A stretch of DNA of 64,000 nucleotides, taken from assembly GCA_016720465.1 (NCBI GenBank), contig JADKKO010000002.1:474001-538000 (forward strand), read 5' to 3'. The translations under genes and the position numbers were made by a program. Shown piece by piece: positions 16,977-25,060 of the stretch (position 1 is its first letter; the number at the start of each line of letters is the position of its first letter). Source of the stretch: Holophagaceae bacterium. Its GTDB lineage: Bacteria > Acidobacteriota > Holophagae > Holophagales > Holophagaceae. The notes beneath the pieces were generated by a model. The model saw only the letters and a list, made by a program, of their open reading frames with translations, did no database searches and was not told where the DNA came from.

Positions 16977-17378
16977 TTGGGTACGACATCCTCCGCCCAG
17001 CAACTTCAGAAACTCATCCGGCAGCACCCGGGCCCTGCCATCAGCGCCCGTGGCCAGATGCACGGTGCGGGCTTCGGCCAGCAGCACGCCCCCGCGTTCG
17101 ATCCGATAGGTGAAACCCACCCGGCGGCGGGCGGCCTCGGCCACTAGCGTGCGCACGTCCACCAGGTCGTCGAAATAGGCCGGGGCGCGGTATTTCAGGT
17201 GGACTTCGCCCACGGTGAGATGGACTCCGGCCCGCTCCCATTCTCGGTAACTCTGGCCCAACCCGCGCAGCAGTTCGGTCCGCCCAAGCTCCAGCCAGGC
17301 CACATACGAGGCATGGTGGACGATGCCCATGGCATCGGTTTCGACGTAGCGGACGCGGAGCTGGGTCGTGGATTCCAT
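16968..17378 (-). CDS. Acyl-CoA thioesterase, 4HBT/YbgC family
   Basis: A 136-residue hot-dog-fold protein. The N-terminal signature RVRYVETDAMGIVHHASYVAWLE contains the catalytic Asp and HxxY region of YbgC/FadM-type thioesterases, and the central helix reads GRTELLRGLG. It should hydrolyse acyl-CoA thioesters in the cytoplasm; chain specificity cannot be read. It follows the DUF2442 gene by 4 nt and so may be co-transcribed with that pair. The last few codons lie in the repeat region. Confidence 0.85.
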   Translation of the reverse strand: MESTTQLRVRYVETDAMGIVHHASYVAWLELGRTELLRGLGQSYREWERAGVHLTVGEVHLKYRAPAYFDDLVDVRTLVAEAARRRVGFTYRIERGGVLLAEARTVHLATGADGRARVLPDEFLKLLGGGCRTQQP

Positions 17379-17382
17379 GGCT

Positions 17383-17631
17383 TCAAGGATTCATTGGGGT
17401 GGAGCGCAGGTATAGGGTCTCTGGGGCGATGTCAATGTTTCCAGGCCATCCGACGGTACCGTTGTCAACCCGGGCGCAAAGGAACACGGATTGGGTCGAT
17501 AACTGCTGGAAGGGTCTCCTGGTTAAATACGGAGTCATATCAAAGCGGCGTCGTTCACCGTTTTCAAAATCTATCACCAGGATATTCCCTGGCTGGGCTT
17601 CGACTCTCACGACATCCAGCAGGGTTTCCAT
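17383..17631 (-). CDS. DUF2442 protein, putative partner of DUF4160
   Basis: An 82-residue protein with the DUF2442 pattern: LLDVVRVEAQPGN, a DFENGERRRFDMTPYL strand-turn, and the closing WPGNIDIAPETLY. A strong AGGAGG site precedes the ATG. It begins 9 nt after the stop of the DUF4160 gene, an arrangement seen repeatedly in bacteria and suspected to be a toxin-antitoxin-like pair. Biochemical role is unknown; the pairing is the useful evidence. Confidence 0.8.
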   Translation of the reverse strand: METLLDVVRVEAQPGNILVIDFENGERRRFDMTPYLTRRPFQQLSTQSVFLCARVDNGTVGWPGNIDIAPETLYLRSTPMNP

Positions 17632-17640
17632 GGACGCCTC

Positions 17641-17910
17641 CTATTGCAGTGGCGCGATTCGGAAAGGTTCTTCACCGTTCGTTGCGAGTTCCCAGTCTGC
17701 CAATAGTTCATCCCGATGCAGATCAACCCAGACCTGGACCATCCGAAGCTGTTTGGGAGGGAATTCTCCAGCCAATACACGCCCATCTTCAATGGAGATC
17801 GAAGCTTTCATTCCTTGGTACCTGACATGGACATGCGGCAAGTGGTGGCGCTCATCATCCGCATAGAACAGCGAAACCAGAATCCCATAAAACATGCTGA
17901 TCGTTGGCAT
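17641..17910 (-). CDS. DUF4160 protein, putative partner of DUF2442
   Basis: An 89-residue protein beginning MPTISMFYGI and containing HHLPHVHVRYQG, the His-rich signature of DUF4160, plus the conserved C-terminal helix with DLHRDELLADWE. AGGAG precedes the ATG. It is the first gene of a three-gene run with DUF2442 and the thioesterase. The conserved His/Arg residues would suit a nuclease or nucleotide-binding site, but no function is established. Confidence 0.8.
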   Translation of the reverse strand: MPTISMFYGILVSLFYADDERHHLPHVHVRYQGMKASISIEDGRVLAGEFPPKQLRMVQVWVDLHRDELLADWELATNGEEPFRIAPLQ

Positions 17911-18006
17911 GAGTGGTCTCCTGCTTCAGTGTAGGCCAATCATGGTCCCGACCGTGCTGGTGAAGATCCCAAAGCAAGCTTCTGATCGAACCTTGCATTT
18001 GAGCGA

Positions 18007-18040
18007 TAAAAAATGCCCCGCCTTTTCCGGGCGGGGCACA
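18007..18040 (-). terminator. Rho-independent terminator
   Basis: On the minus strand, GTGCCCCGCCC-ggaaa-AGGCGGGGCA is followed by TTTTTTA, just beyond the stop of the 18060-18437 gene. The stem is about 9 bp and GC-rich with a clear U-run, a textbook intrinsic terminator for that gene. Confidence 0.85.
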
Positions 18041-18059
18041 AAGAAGCCTGTTGATGGGG

Positions 18060-18437
18060 CTACTCGACGGCCACCTTCACGCGGTCGCCTTTGTCCGTGG
18101 TGACTTCCAGGAGCAGATCACCGGCGTGCGCGGATTCCAGCAGCTTCACCAGCTGCTCCAGTTTGAGTTTCTGGGTCTTGTGGACTTTTTTCGTTCCGCC
18201 ATCCGAATCCACGGAGCCGTTGATGCTGATCTCTTGATCCGAGATGGTTTCGAGGATGCCTTTGGCGAGGTTCAGCGGCAGGCGGATGTGGATCTCGGAA
18301 GGGCCGTCCCCTTTATTGTGGTGGTGGATCATGGATTTGCTGACCACGTCCACCTTGATGAAGCGGGTCTGGGTCTGGGCGGCCATGGGCAGCACGGTGA
18401 CGAAGGCAAGGGCCAGTGGGGCCAGGAATGGGCGCAT
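18060..18437 (-). CDS. Small secreted protein, unknown function
   Basis: A 125-residue protein with a Sec signal peptide (cleavage likely after PMAAQ) and a compact mature part of ~105 residues, mixed alpha/beta and charged, with HHHNKGDGPSEIHI and a helix LEQLVKLLESA. AAGGAGA precedes the ATG. It is a single-gene unit closed by its own terminator. I do not recognise the family; the HHH cluster might bind metal. Confidence 0.7.
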   Translation of the reverse strand: MRPFLAPLALAFVTVLPMAAQTQTRFIKVDVVSKSMIHHHNKGDGPSEIHIRLPLNLAKGILETISDQEISINGSVDSDGGTKKVHKTQKLKLEQLVKLLESAHAGDLLLEVTTDKGDRVKVAVE

Positions 18438-18618
18438 GGAAGTCTCCTTTTGGGGTTTTTGGTGGGCGGAAGACCGGGTCGAGACATGTTACGGAGGAGC
18501 TTCCAGGTCGATTAGTCCACCGGCCCGGATGGAGGAACGATGGCCCGATGCGATATCCTCAAGATGCGAGGGAACGCCGTCCCCCTTGGCGGCATCCCAT
18601 AACCTGAACGGAGATTCC

Positions 18619-19035
18619 ATGCGCCTTGCCGCCGCCCTATTCGCAACCGCCCTTCCCATGATCGCCGCGGCTCCGGCCGGCAATTCAGTCACTTGGGAAC
18701 ATGGCCTCGCCGCGGCCCAGAAGCGCGCCAAGGCTGAAAAAAACCTCATCTTCCTGGATCTGTGGGCCGAATGGTGCGGCCCATGCCAATTCCTCCAGAA
18801 AAAGGTATTCCCCACCGCCACCGCCCAGACGGCCCTTTCGAAGGTGGTTCCCCTCTCCATCATGGTGGAGTCCAAGGATGGCACCGGCAGCGTCGAGGGC
18901 AAGAAGCTCGCGGAGCGGTTCAGGCTCAGCGCCTATCCAACGCTCATCGTCCTGGATGCCGATGGCAAGGAGATCCGCCGTCACGTCGGCGCGCTGGATC
19001 CCGACAACCTGGCGAGGTTCATCGACGGGAAATGA
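18619..19035 (+). CDS. Exported thioredoxin-fold protein
   Basis: A 138-residue protein starting at ATG 18619 behind a GGAG site; the open frame extends upstream but into non-conserved sequence. A Sec signal peptide (LFATALPMIAAAP) is followed by a thioredoxin-like domain with the active site WAEWCGPCQ and the cis-Pro region SAYPTLIVLDADG. It resembles DsbD-gamma/thioredoxin_7-type periplasmic reductases and probably acts in periplasmic thiol exchange. No DsbD-like partner is seen nearby. Confidence 0.85.
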   Translation: MRLAAALFATALPMIAAAPAGNSVTWEHGLAAAQKRAKAEKNLIFLDLWAEWCGPCQFLQKKVFPTATAQTALSKVVPLSIMVESKDGTGSVEGKKLAERFRLSAYPTLIVLDADGKEIRRHVGALDPDNLARFIDGK

Positions 19036-19095
19036 TCGGGCTTTCCCACCGACGATCAAATCTCATCAGCCCGTCGAAAAACACCGGTCGACCCG

Positions 19096-20601
19096 TCAAA
19101 TGTCCTTCACACCGGCCGGTGGCGTGGGCTTCTTGGGCATCCGCTGCTGGAAGCCTTCCAATTCGTCCTGCCTTGCCCCTTGGCTGGGCCGGGGCGGAGG
19201 CGGGGATTTGGGGTTTGGGGGCGGTGGCGGTTCCGGATTGGGCAGCAGGCTTTGCAGATCATGGACGGCCTCGGGCCGGCCCGGCGACTCCATGAGCAGG
19301 CGCTCCAGCAGGAGCTTGGCCTGGTCAATATCCTTTAGCGCAACCTGAGCCCGGGCGGCCATGAGCAGGGCCGGAGCGCGCCATGCGGGGATTGGCCGCG
19401 GGGTGCCTTGGCCCGCCAACGGCGCGAGCATTTTCAGGGCCGCTTCCGGATGCTTGGAGCGCAAATCAATTTCCGCCGCCAGCAGGCGATGGTTCGGCCT
19501 GATGCCCCGGGGCCGCCATTTCCGGGCTTCGACGAGATTGCCTTCATCCAGCGCCCGTTGCGCCATCCAGGCTCTTACGCCCTGGGGCAGCGGAACATCG
19601 GGAAGCTGGGCCCGGCCCGGCTGAGACACGCCCAACATGAACACGGCCATCAGGATGGGCCGCCAGGCGATCATCGGTTTTCCCGCAGCCAGGAGCCAGA
19701 GCAGCAGGCCGGCCATGGCGATCCAGGCGCCCCATTCGGGGTGGGAAGGTTGGAGGGATCGGGACACCGGAAGCGCGGCCTTCCCCTCGGCCAATTTCTG
19801 GAACAGCTCCAGCGGCGCTTCATCCGCGCGCAGCATCCGGCCGCCGCTGGCTTCTGCCAATCGGCGCAGGAAGTCGGGGTTGGCCGCGGTGGCGAGCAGT
19901 TCGCGTTTTTCCAACGGATCGTCCGGCGCGGCTCCCGCGACGGGAATGGGACTGCCCTGGCCAAAGGCGATGGCGTAGAGCGGGACTCCGGCGGCCTTCA
20001 ACGCGGAGGAAGCCCGCTGCATGGCGTCGGCCTCGGCAAGCCAGCTTTCTTCGCCATCGCTCAGTACGAAAAGGACGGCGGGTTCCTTCTCCGGAAGGCT
20101 TTTCAGGATCTGCGGGATACCGCGTCCAAAACTGGTTCCCGGCGATCCGATCTCTCCAGGCTTCACCGCGCGGAGCGCATCGCGCAGGAGCGTGTGGTCC
20201 TCGCCGGGGGGAAGCAGCGGCACCGCGTCCCCGGTCAGCAGGTCCACGCTGAAACGCAGACCCGGCGAGGGCTTGGCGAGCACGCGGTCGATGGATTGAA
20301 GCGCCCCGGTCCAGCGCGCGGCGCCATTCTCATCCACGGCCAGCATGGAACGCGAAGCGTCGAGCACCAGGTGGACGGTCAGGCGCGGCGATTCCGGCAC
20401 GCCCCACCGCGGCTCCGCGAGGCCGACGCCCAGGCCGCCCAGCATCAAGGCGAGTCCCAAGCCCAAGGCCCACGGCCGCTGGCCCACCACCCGCACGCCC
20501 ACTCCCGCGCGGGCCTGCGCCCAGAACCCCGCGCCCATGCAGAGCAGCGCAAGCCCCGCCGCAGGGCCCAGAAGGACTGGATACGTGAAGGGCAGGCTCA
20601 T
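19096..20601 (-). CDS. BatB-like VWA membrane protein fused to TPR and Pro-rich tail
   Basis: A 501-residue protein. Two N-terminal membrane helices are followed by a von Willebrand A domain (MIDAS-like VLDASRSM; later VLSDGEES). A membrane segment (WIAMAGLLLWLLAAG) then leads to TPR-like helices and a proline-rich tail (PEPPPPPNPKSPPPP). It merges features of BatB (VWA) and BatC (TPR) of aerotolerance operons. Start set at 20601, where ATGA overlaps the upstream gene's stop; the longer frame to 20694 lies inside that gene. Last gene of a four-gene coupled operon. Confidence 0.8.
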   Translation of the reverse strand: MSLPFTYPVLLGPAAGLALLCMGAGFWAQARAGVGVRVVGQRPWALGLGLALMLGGLGVGLAEPRWGVPESPRLTVHLVLDASRSMLAVDENGAARWTGALQSIDRVLAKPSPGLRFSVDLLTGDAVPLLPPGEDHTLLRDALRAVKPGEIGSPGTSFGRGIPQILKSLPEKEPAVLFVLSDGEESWLAEADAMQRASSALKAAGVPLYAIAFGQGSPIPVAGAAPDDPLEKRELLATAANPDFLRRLAEASGGRMLRADEAPLELFQKLAEGKAALPVSRSLQPSHPEWGAWIAMAGLLLWLLAAGKPMIAWRPILMAVFMLGVSQPGRAQLPDVPLPQGVRAWMAQRALDEGNLVEARKWRPRGIRPNHRLLAAEIDLRSKHPEAALKMLAPLAGQGTPRPIPAWRAPALLMAARAQVALKDIDQAKLLLERLLMESPGRPEAVHDLQSLLPNPEPPPPPNPKSPPPPRPSQGARQDELEGFQQRMPKKPTPPAGVKDI

Positions 20602-21554
20602 GGTTCCACCCACGCGGGCCGCTTGCGGCCGTGCTTGCGGAAGATGTCCAGGGCCAGGGGCAGCGTGAGGGCCGCCGCGGCCATCAACAGCCATTGGGCC
20701 AGCGGCTCGCCCTCGGAGGGCGGATCCACGGGGAGGACCGTCTTTTCAAGGGCGCCGATGGCCTGGAGGCTGCGCGCCAATCCTGCGGGATCATCGGCGG
20801 CGAAGGATTCGCCGCCGGTCAGCGCGGAAATTTTTTTCAGCGTCTCGGGGTCCGTGTCCACCTTCAACCAGGCCCGGCCACCGCCTTCCAGGGGATAGAG
20901 GCTCTCGCCGCTGGCCTTGCCGATGGCGACGGTGTGGACGCGGATGCCCTGGGACTTGGCCTCGGCGGCGGCCTCCAAGCCGCTCACGCGGCCGCGGTTC
21001 TGCGCGCCGTCCGTGAGCAGCAGGATCACGCGGCTGCGGGCGGGGCTGTCGGCCAGCCTGCGCACGCCGGTCATCAGGCCGGATCCGATGGCGGTGCCGT
21101 CGTCCCTGGCATCGATGTTGAGTTGGGCCAGGACCCGCAGCAGCCGGCCGTGGTCCGCCGTGAGCGGGCTCAGGGTCACGGGATGCGCGCTGAAGAGCAC
21201 GATGGCGAAGCGGTCGTCCGGGCGCTTCGCGATGAAGGATTCCAGCAGCCTCCGGGCGGCGTCCCAGCGGCTTTCCTTGCCGTCATCCAGCGCCCACATG
21301 GAACTGGAACCATCCAGCACCACCGCGAAGTCCACCACCGGCGCCGCGCCCCGGACCGCCCGCCGCCACTCGGGTCCCGCCGCGGCCAGCACCAGCACCG
21401 TCAGGATCATCGGCGGCAGCGCGTTCGCGCTCCAACGCGCGAATTTCGACGCGGGCTTGGGACTGGGAATGCCCCAGCGGTACATGGCGCGGAAGGAAAG
21501 CCAGAGTCCGGGCACGAGCAGCAATAAAAAAATGGGATGGCGCAGCTCCATCAT
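20598..21554 (-). CDS. BatA-like VWA-domain membrane protein
   Basis: A 318-residue protein with two N-terminal membrane helices (PIFLLLLVPGLWLSF; PPMILTVLVLAAAG), a VWA domain with an intact MIDAS (VLDGSSSMWALD, then DGTAIGSGL and LLTDGAQN), and a C-terminal membrane helix (LLMAAAALTLPLAL). Start 21554 makes a 4-nt ATGA overlap with the gene before it; the extended frame to 21968 is that gene read out of phase. It should bind metal-dependent partners at the membrane, within a DUF58-VWA-VWA module. Confidence 0.85.
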   Translation of the reverse strand: MMELRHPIFLLLLVPGLWLSFRAMYRWGIPSPKPASKFARWSANALPPMILTVLVLAAAGPEWRRAVRGAAPVVDFAVVLDGSSSMWALDDGKESRWDAARRLLESFIAKRPDDRFAIVLFSAHPVTLSPLTADHGRLLRVLAQLNIDARDDGTAIGSGLMTGVRRLADSPARSRVILLLTDGAQNRGRVSGLEAAAEAKSQGIRVHTVAIGKASGESLYPLEGGGRAWLKVDTDPETLKKISALTGGESFAADDPAGLARSLQAIGALEKTVLPVDPPSEGEPLAQWLLMAAAALTLPLALDIFRKHGRKRPAWVEP

Positions 21555-22312
21555 GGCTGGCCCCCCAACGAACGCTTGAGGTCCAGCAGGGGCGGGAAAG
21601 CGGGCGTGGCGCGCCCGAAGCGCGCGGCATCCAGGCTCTCCACCCAGGTGGCCCACGGGTCCAGCGACTGGGCGCGGAAATCTTTGGGGCCCCAGGACCG
21701 GGCCTCGTCGCCGACCACCGCCGCCAGCCAATCCCGGCCCGCCGAGTGGGCGGCATCGAGCGCGTCGCGCTGCTTGGAAGGCGGCGGCCAGGCTTTCGCA
21801 AAAGCTGCTCTGGCCTTCTTCTGCAACCGCTTTCCAGAATTGCGGCGCCAGCGGCGCACCAGGTAATACCCGAGCAATGCGAAGGGCAGCAGATGCAGCG
21901 AGGCCCATCCGTAGGGGAAGGGAATTTCGGGAAGCTCGTCCTCGCGGCCTCCGCCGACGCCCATCCACGGCGCGCCGAAGGGAATGCTTCGCTCCACCTT
22001 CACCCTCAGTTCCGGGGTGCGGCGTCCATCGCCCAGGTCCATCGGCGGCACCACCGCCACGCCAGGCGTGAGGGCCTGCACGGTGAGCTTCCAGCCCCGC
22101 CCATCCGGCAGGGCTTCCACGCTCCGTAGAAATAACGGTCCCAATTTTTCATCGCCGGGGCGGGGCAGCGGAGGCTGCTTGGGATCGTCCTCCCGCAATT
22201 CCAGCGTGGCGAGCTTGCCGAAGGGCAATTCAGCGGGCGCGTTCCAGACCGGCGCCGAAGCAAGCGGAAATGCTGCGATGAAGGCGGGAAGGAAGAAGCC
22301 CGGAGCCTTCAT
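21551..22312 (-). CDS. Exported single-pass protein of the DUF58/VWA operon (DUF4381-like position)
   Basis: A 253-residue protein. A signal peptide (MKAPGFFLPAFIAAFPLASA) is followed by a beta-rich external part, a membrane helix (SLHLLPFALLGYYLVRRW) and a basic cytoplasmic tail with helices. Its place between DUF58 and the first VWA gene is usually held by DUF4381 or BatD-like proteins in MoxR/Bat operons, so it is probably the equivalent structural subunit. Both ends overlap neighbours by 4 nt. Homology is inferred from context more than sequence. Confidence 0.65.
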   Translation of the reverse strand: MKAPGFFLPAFIAAFPLASAPVWNAPAELPFGKLATLELREDDPKQPPLPRPGDEKLGPLFLRSVEALPDGRGWKLTVQALTPGVAVVPPMDLGDGRRTPELRVKVERSIPFGAPWMGVGGGREDELPEIPFPYGWASLHLLPFALLGYYLVRRWRRNSGKRLQKKARAAFAKAWPPPSKQRDALDAAHSAGRDWLAAVVGDEARSWGPKDFRAQSLDPWATWVESLDAARFGRATPAFPPLLDLKRSLGGQP

Positions 22313-23073
22313 GCGCCGCCCGCCTTCATCCAACTGCCCATTTTGGCGATCGGGTCCTTCAGGATGTCCCAGGTCTGGCGTTCCACCGAGGCCGGGAAGG
22401 CTGGGTCGGGCCAATTCGGCATCCGGCGCAGATGGGGCATCTCCGGACGGAACCAGACTACGCGGTGCCGCGCGGCGATGGGCTTGATGAGCGGCGCGAG
22501 GCCTTGCAGGCCCGCGCCATTGCTGAGGATCCACCAGCGGTGGTCATGGCCGAAATCGCCCCAATGCCCCAACGCCAGCTTCCAGCTATCCGGCGTGAGC
22601 ACCGCTGGTCCGCGCTCCACCAGGCGTTCCAGCAATTGCAGCGCGTGGACGCGGCCGCGCTTGGGGGCGAGCCGCAGGGCGGGCATCCGCGCATCGCCCG
22701 GCACGATGATCCCGAGCCGGTCGCCCGTGGCATTGATGGTGGCCATGGCCGCGCCCACGATCTCCAGGGCCCACCGCAAAGGGCTCACGGGATCGCCGAG
22801 GAACATGGAAGGCGAGGGGTCGATGACCAGCCACAACACCAGGTCCCGGGACGATTCGAACCGCTTGATGATGGGCTCTCCGGTGCGCGCCGTCAGCGGC
22901 CAGTTGATGAAGCGGGGATCATCCCCTGGCACATAGGCCCGGTTCTCCACGAAAGTCAGGCCGTGCCCTTTGAGTTTGGAGGGGTGCAGGCCCTCCATGC
23001 CCCCCGACAGCCGCGACCTCAAGCGCAACGGCAGGCGCCGCAGGCGCGCGAGGAACTTGGCGGGAAGGGGCAT
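22309..23073 (-). CDS. DUF58 protein (MoxR-associated)
   Basis: A 254-residue cytoplasmic protein with the DUF58 signature GHGLTFVENRAYVPGDDPRFINWPLTART followed by a VWA-like core (LVIDPSPSMFLGD). It is shorter than DUF58 proteins that carry N-terminal membrane helices. It opens a four-gene operon with VWA proteins. Such operons normally start with a MoxR AAA+ ATPase, which is not encoded upstream here; the neighbour is a DUF4139 gene. Role: probably assembles with the VWA proteins on a MoxR-driven chaperone-like complex. Confidence 0.87.
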   Translation of the reverse strand: MPLPAKFLARLRRLPLRLRSRLSGGMEGLHPSKLKGHGLTFVENRAYVPGDDPRFINWPLTARTGEPIIKRFESSRDLVLWLVIDPSPSMFLGDPVSPLRWALEIVGAAMATINATGDRLGIIVPGDARMPALRLAPKRGRVHALQLLERLVERGPAVLTPDSWKLALGHWGDFGHDHRWWILSNGAGLQGLAPLIKPIAARHRVVWFRPEMPHLRRMPNWPDPAFPASVERQTWDILKDPIAKMGSWMKAGGA

Positions 23074-23140
23074 GTCTCAATTTAGCCGATTTTCGGGTTT
23101 CGATTTTCGATTCGCGATTTTGTCCGCAACCCCGGAGATG

Positions 23141-24934
23141 TTACTCCAGCCCCAGCTCTTTAAGCCCGGTCAGGTCCCCTTCCTTGGGCGCTTTGATCAC
23201 AAGCCCAAGGTCGATGCCCTGGAGGCTCTTGGGCGAAACCTTCAGCCGCCAGGCTTGCACGAAGGGGCTGCGGGCTTCGGCTCCGGCCGTGGTGTTGGGC
23301 GTAGCCTCGATCTGCACGGATTCATGGATGCTCCTGGCGATGCGGTCCTGCACTTCCACATCCAGGAGATCCTCTGTATCGTTCGCCACGGAGATGTGTT
23401 CCTGCAATTCCCAAGCACGCCCGTCGCCATGGGCGAGAATTTCTTCCTTCACCAGATCCCTCACGGTGTTGTTCTGGTACTGCCGCGTCTCGGTCACCTT
23501 CGTCATGCGGTAGGGACGTTTTTCGCTTACGCGCTGCAAACCTACACGGAGACCTTGGTAAGGGCCGAAGCTCAACTCGAAGGCTTGGTTGGGAGCGGGA
23601 ATTGCGAGGTTCCCAGCGCCCATGCGCATGGAGCCGACCGACCGCAGGATGGAGGCGCCGGGGAACATGGGCATCCGGGCTGGTGCCGCGAACCGCACCA
23701 CTTGGTAGGGCGTTGGATCCAAGCGCGGCGCCACGACGATCTGGAGGCTCGGGCGCAGGGACTCGCTCGCCACAATGAACCGGTGCGCATCGCCATCCGA
23801 TGGCACATCCTTGGGGCCATCCAGTGTCCAGGTCTGGGCCAGGCCCTTGGCTTCCTCCAGTGATGCGGCAGGCGCTTCCAGAACGGGCAGGGGCTTGGGT
23901 TCGGGGGGCTGGTAGGATGCTTTCGCGATGGACTCTCTGGAAAAGGATGCGGATGTCATCGCACGGGCCGCATCCACGCTCGCCGCGCTCGCGACCACTT
24001 CGACGGTCGCCGACGCTCCCCGGTAGGGCACGGGCGGTGGTGTCCATCCGACGCGCGGAAAGGCGCTGAACTGCGGCATCTCCTGGACCCGGCTGGGGTG
24101 GCTGTTGCTCAACTCCATGTGGACGCCCTCCCAGGATTCGCCGGAACCTTGGGTCACTTCTGCGAAAAGCACCAGTTCCAAATTCTTCGCATCCTTGGCT
24201 AGCCGTGCCTCGTAACTGGGTTTCCAGCGGGCCTGGGAGGTGCGGTAGCTGATTTCCAGCTCCACCTCGCCGCCGCTGGGCGCGACCAGCTCAACGGTCA
24301 CCTGGCTGGGATGCGGGTTCGTATCCAATTTGCCTTTCAATTTCTGCCACTCGGCTTCCATCTCGGACATATCCTTCCCGACCTTCGCGAGTTCCCGGCC
24401 TCGGGTCTGGGCCTGGGCGGCAAGTTCCGAGTAGCGTCCTTCCAAGGCTCGGCTCAGCTCCACCACGAACGCGCCGGAAGGGAGGGCGATCGAGGCGTTG
24501 CCGCTGCCTCCTCGCAGCAGATTCTGGGTCTCGTCGAGCAACCGGTTCGCTTTTTCGCCCGCTTCCTGTTGCGACTCCAACTGCGATTTGCGCTGGTGCA
24601 ATGCTTCAAGTTTTGCCAGCAAGGCTTTGGATTCCGATGTCTCCGGAGCCACGTAGCGGTCCGGGCCAACCAGGATTTCGCCAAGCCGCGTGCCTTCGGG
24701 TCCTTTTGCCTGGACGCGGAGATCGTCGGCCTTCAGAGCTCCTGGAAGCTGCGCCAATTTGAGCCGATGCGTGCCTGCGCCGGGAATGCGGACCGTTCCT
24801 GTGCGCGTGACCCAGGCCTCGTCCGGGTGCACGCGGACGCTTTTGATAGGGGCCCGGAGCGGCAGCGGCGACTCAGCGCAGAGCAGACAGGTCAGCGTAG
24901 TCGCGAACGCAGGAAGGAGCAGGTGTCGTCGCAT
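23141..24934 (-). CDS. Secreted DUF4139 protein (MuiA-like), copy 1
   Basis: A 597-residue exported protein. Layout: signal peptide; N-terminal DUF4140-like beta domain (RVHPDEAWVTRTGTVRIPG); coiled coil (~110-200, KLEALHQRKSQLESQ); and a C-terminal DUF4139 beta domain (ELEISYRTSQARWKPSYEARL, a hallmark). Start chosen at 24934 behind GAGGCTCCC. Homologues are annotated mucoidy-inhibitor-like, but the molecular role is unknown. It precedes the DUF58 operon on the same strand with a 67-bp gap, and is one of three DUF4139 genes in a row. Confidence 0.87.
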   Translation of the reverse strand: MRRHLLLPAFATTLTCLLCAESPLPLRAPIKSVRVHPDEAWVTRTGTVRIPGAGTHRLKLAQLPGALKADDLRVQAKGPEGTRLGEILVGPDRYVAPETSESKALLAKLEALHQRKSQLESQQEAGEKANRLLDETQNLLRGGSGNASIALPSGAFVVELSRALEGRYSELAAQAQTRGRELAKVGKDMSEMEAEWQKLKGKLDTNPHPSQVTVELVAPSGGEVELEISYRTSQARWKPSYEARLAKDAKNLELVLFAEVTQGSGESWEGVHMELSNSHPSRVQEMPQFSAFPRVGWTPPPVPYRGASATVEVVASAASVDAARAMTSASFSRESIAKASYQPPEPKPLPVLEAPAASLEEAKGLAQTWTLDGPKDVPSDGDAHRFIVASESLRPSLQIVVAPRLDPTPYQVVRFAAPARMPMFPGASILRSVGSMRMGAGNLAIPAPNQAFELSFGPYQGLRVGLQRVSEKRPYRMTKVTETRQYQNNTVRDLVKEEILAHGDGRAWELQEHISVANDTEDLLDVEVQDRIARSIHESVQIEATPNTTAGAEARSPFVQAWRLKVSPKSLQGIDLGLVIKAPKEGDLTGLKELGLE

Positions 24935-25060
24935 GGGAGCCTCGTGGAAGTTCATCCCATGCTCGCGCTTATTCTGGAGTTCTCCAGGGGGCCCAAGGCC
25001 TTGTTACTGTCGTTTTACAAAAGGGTGGCGGGATCAGAGGGAATTCTGGCCGTGGATGCA

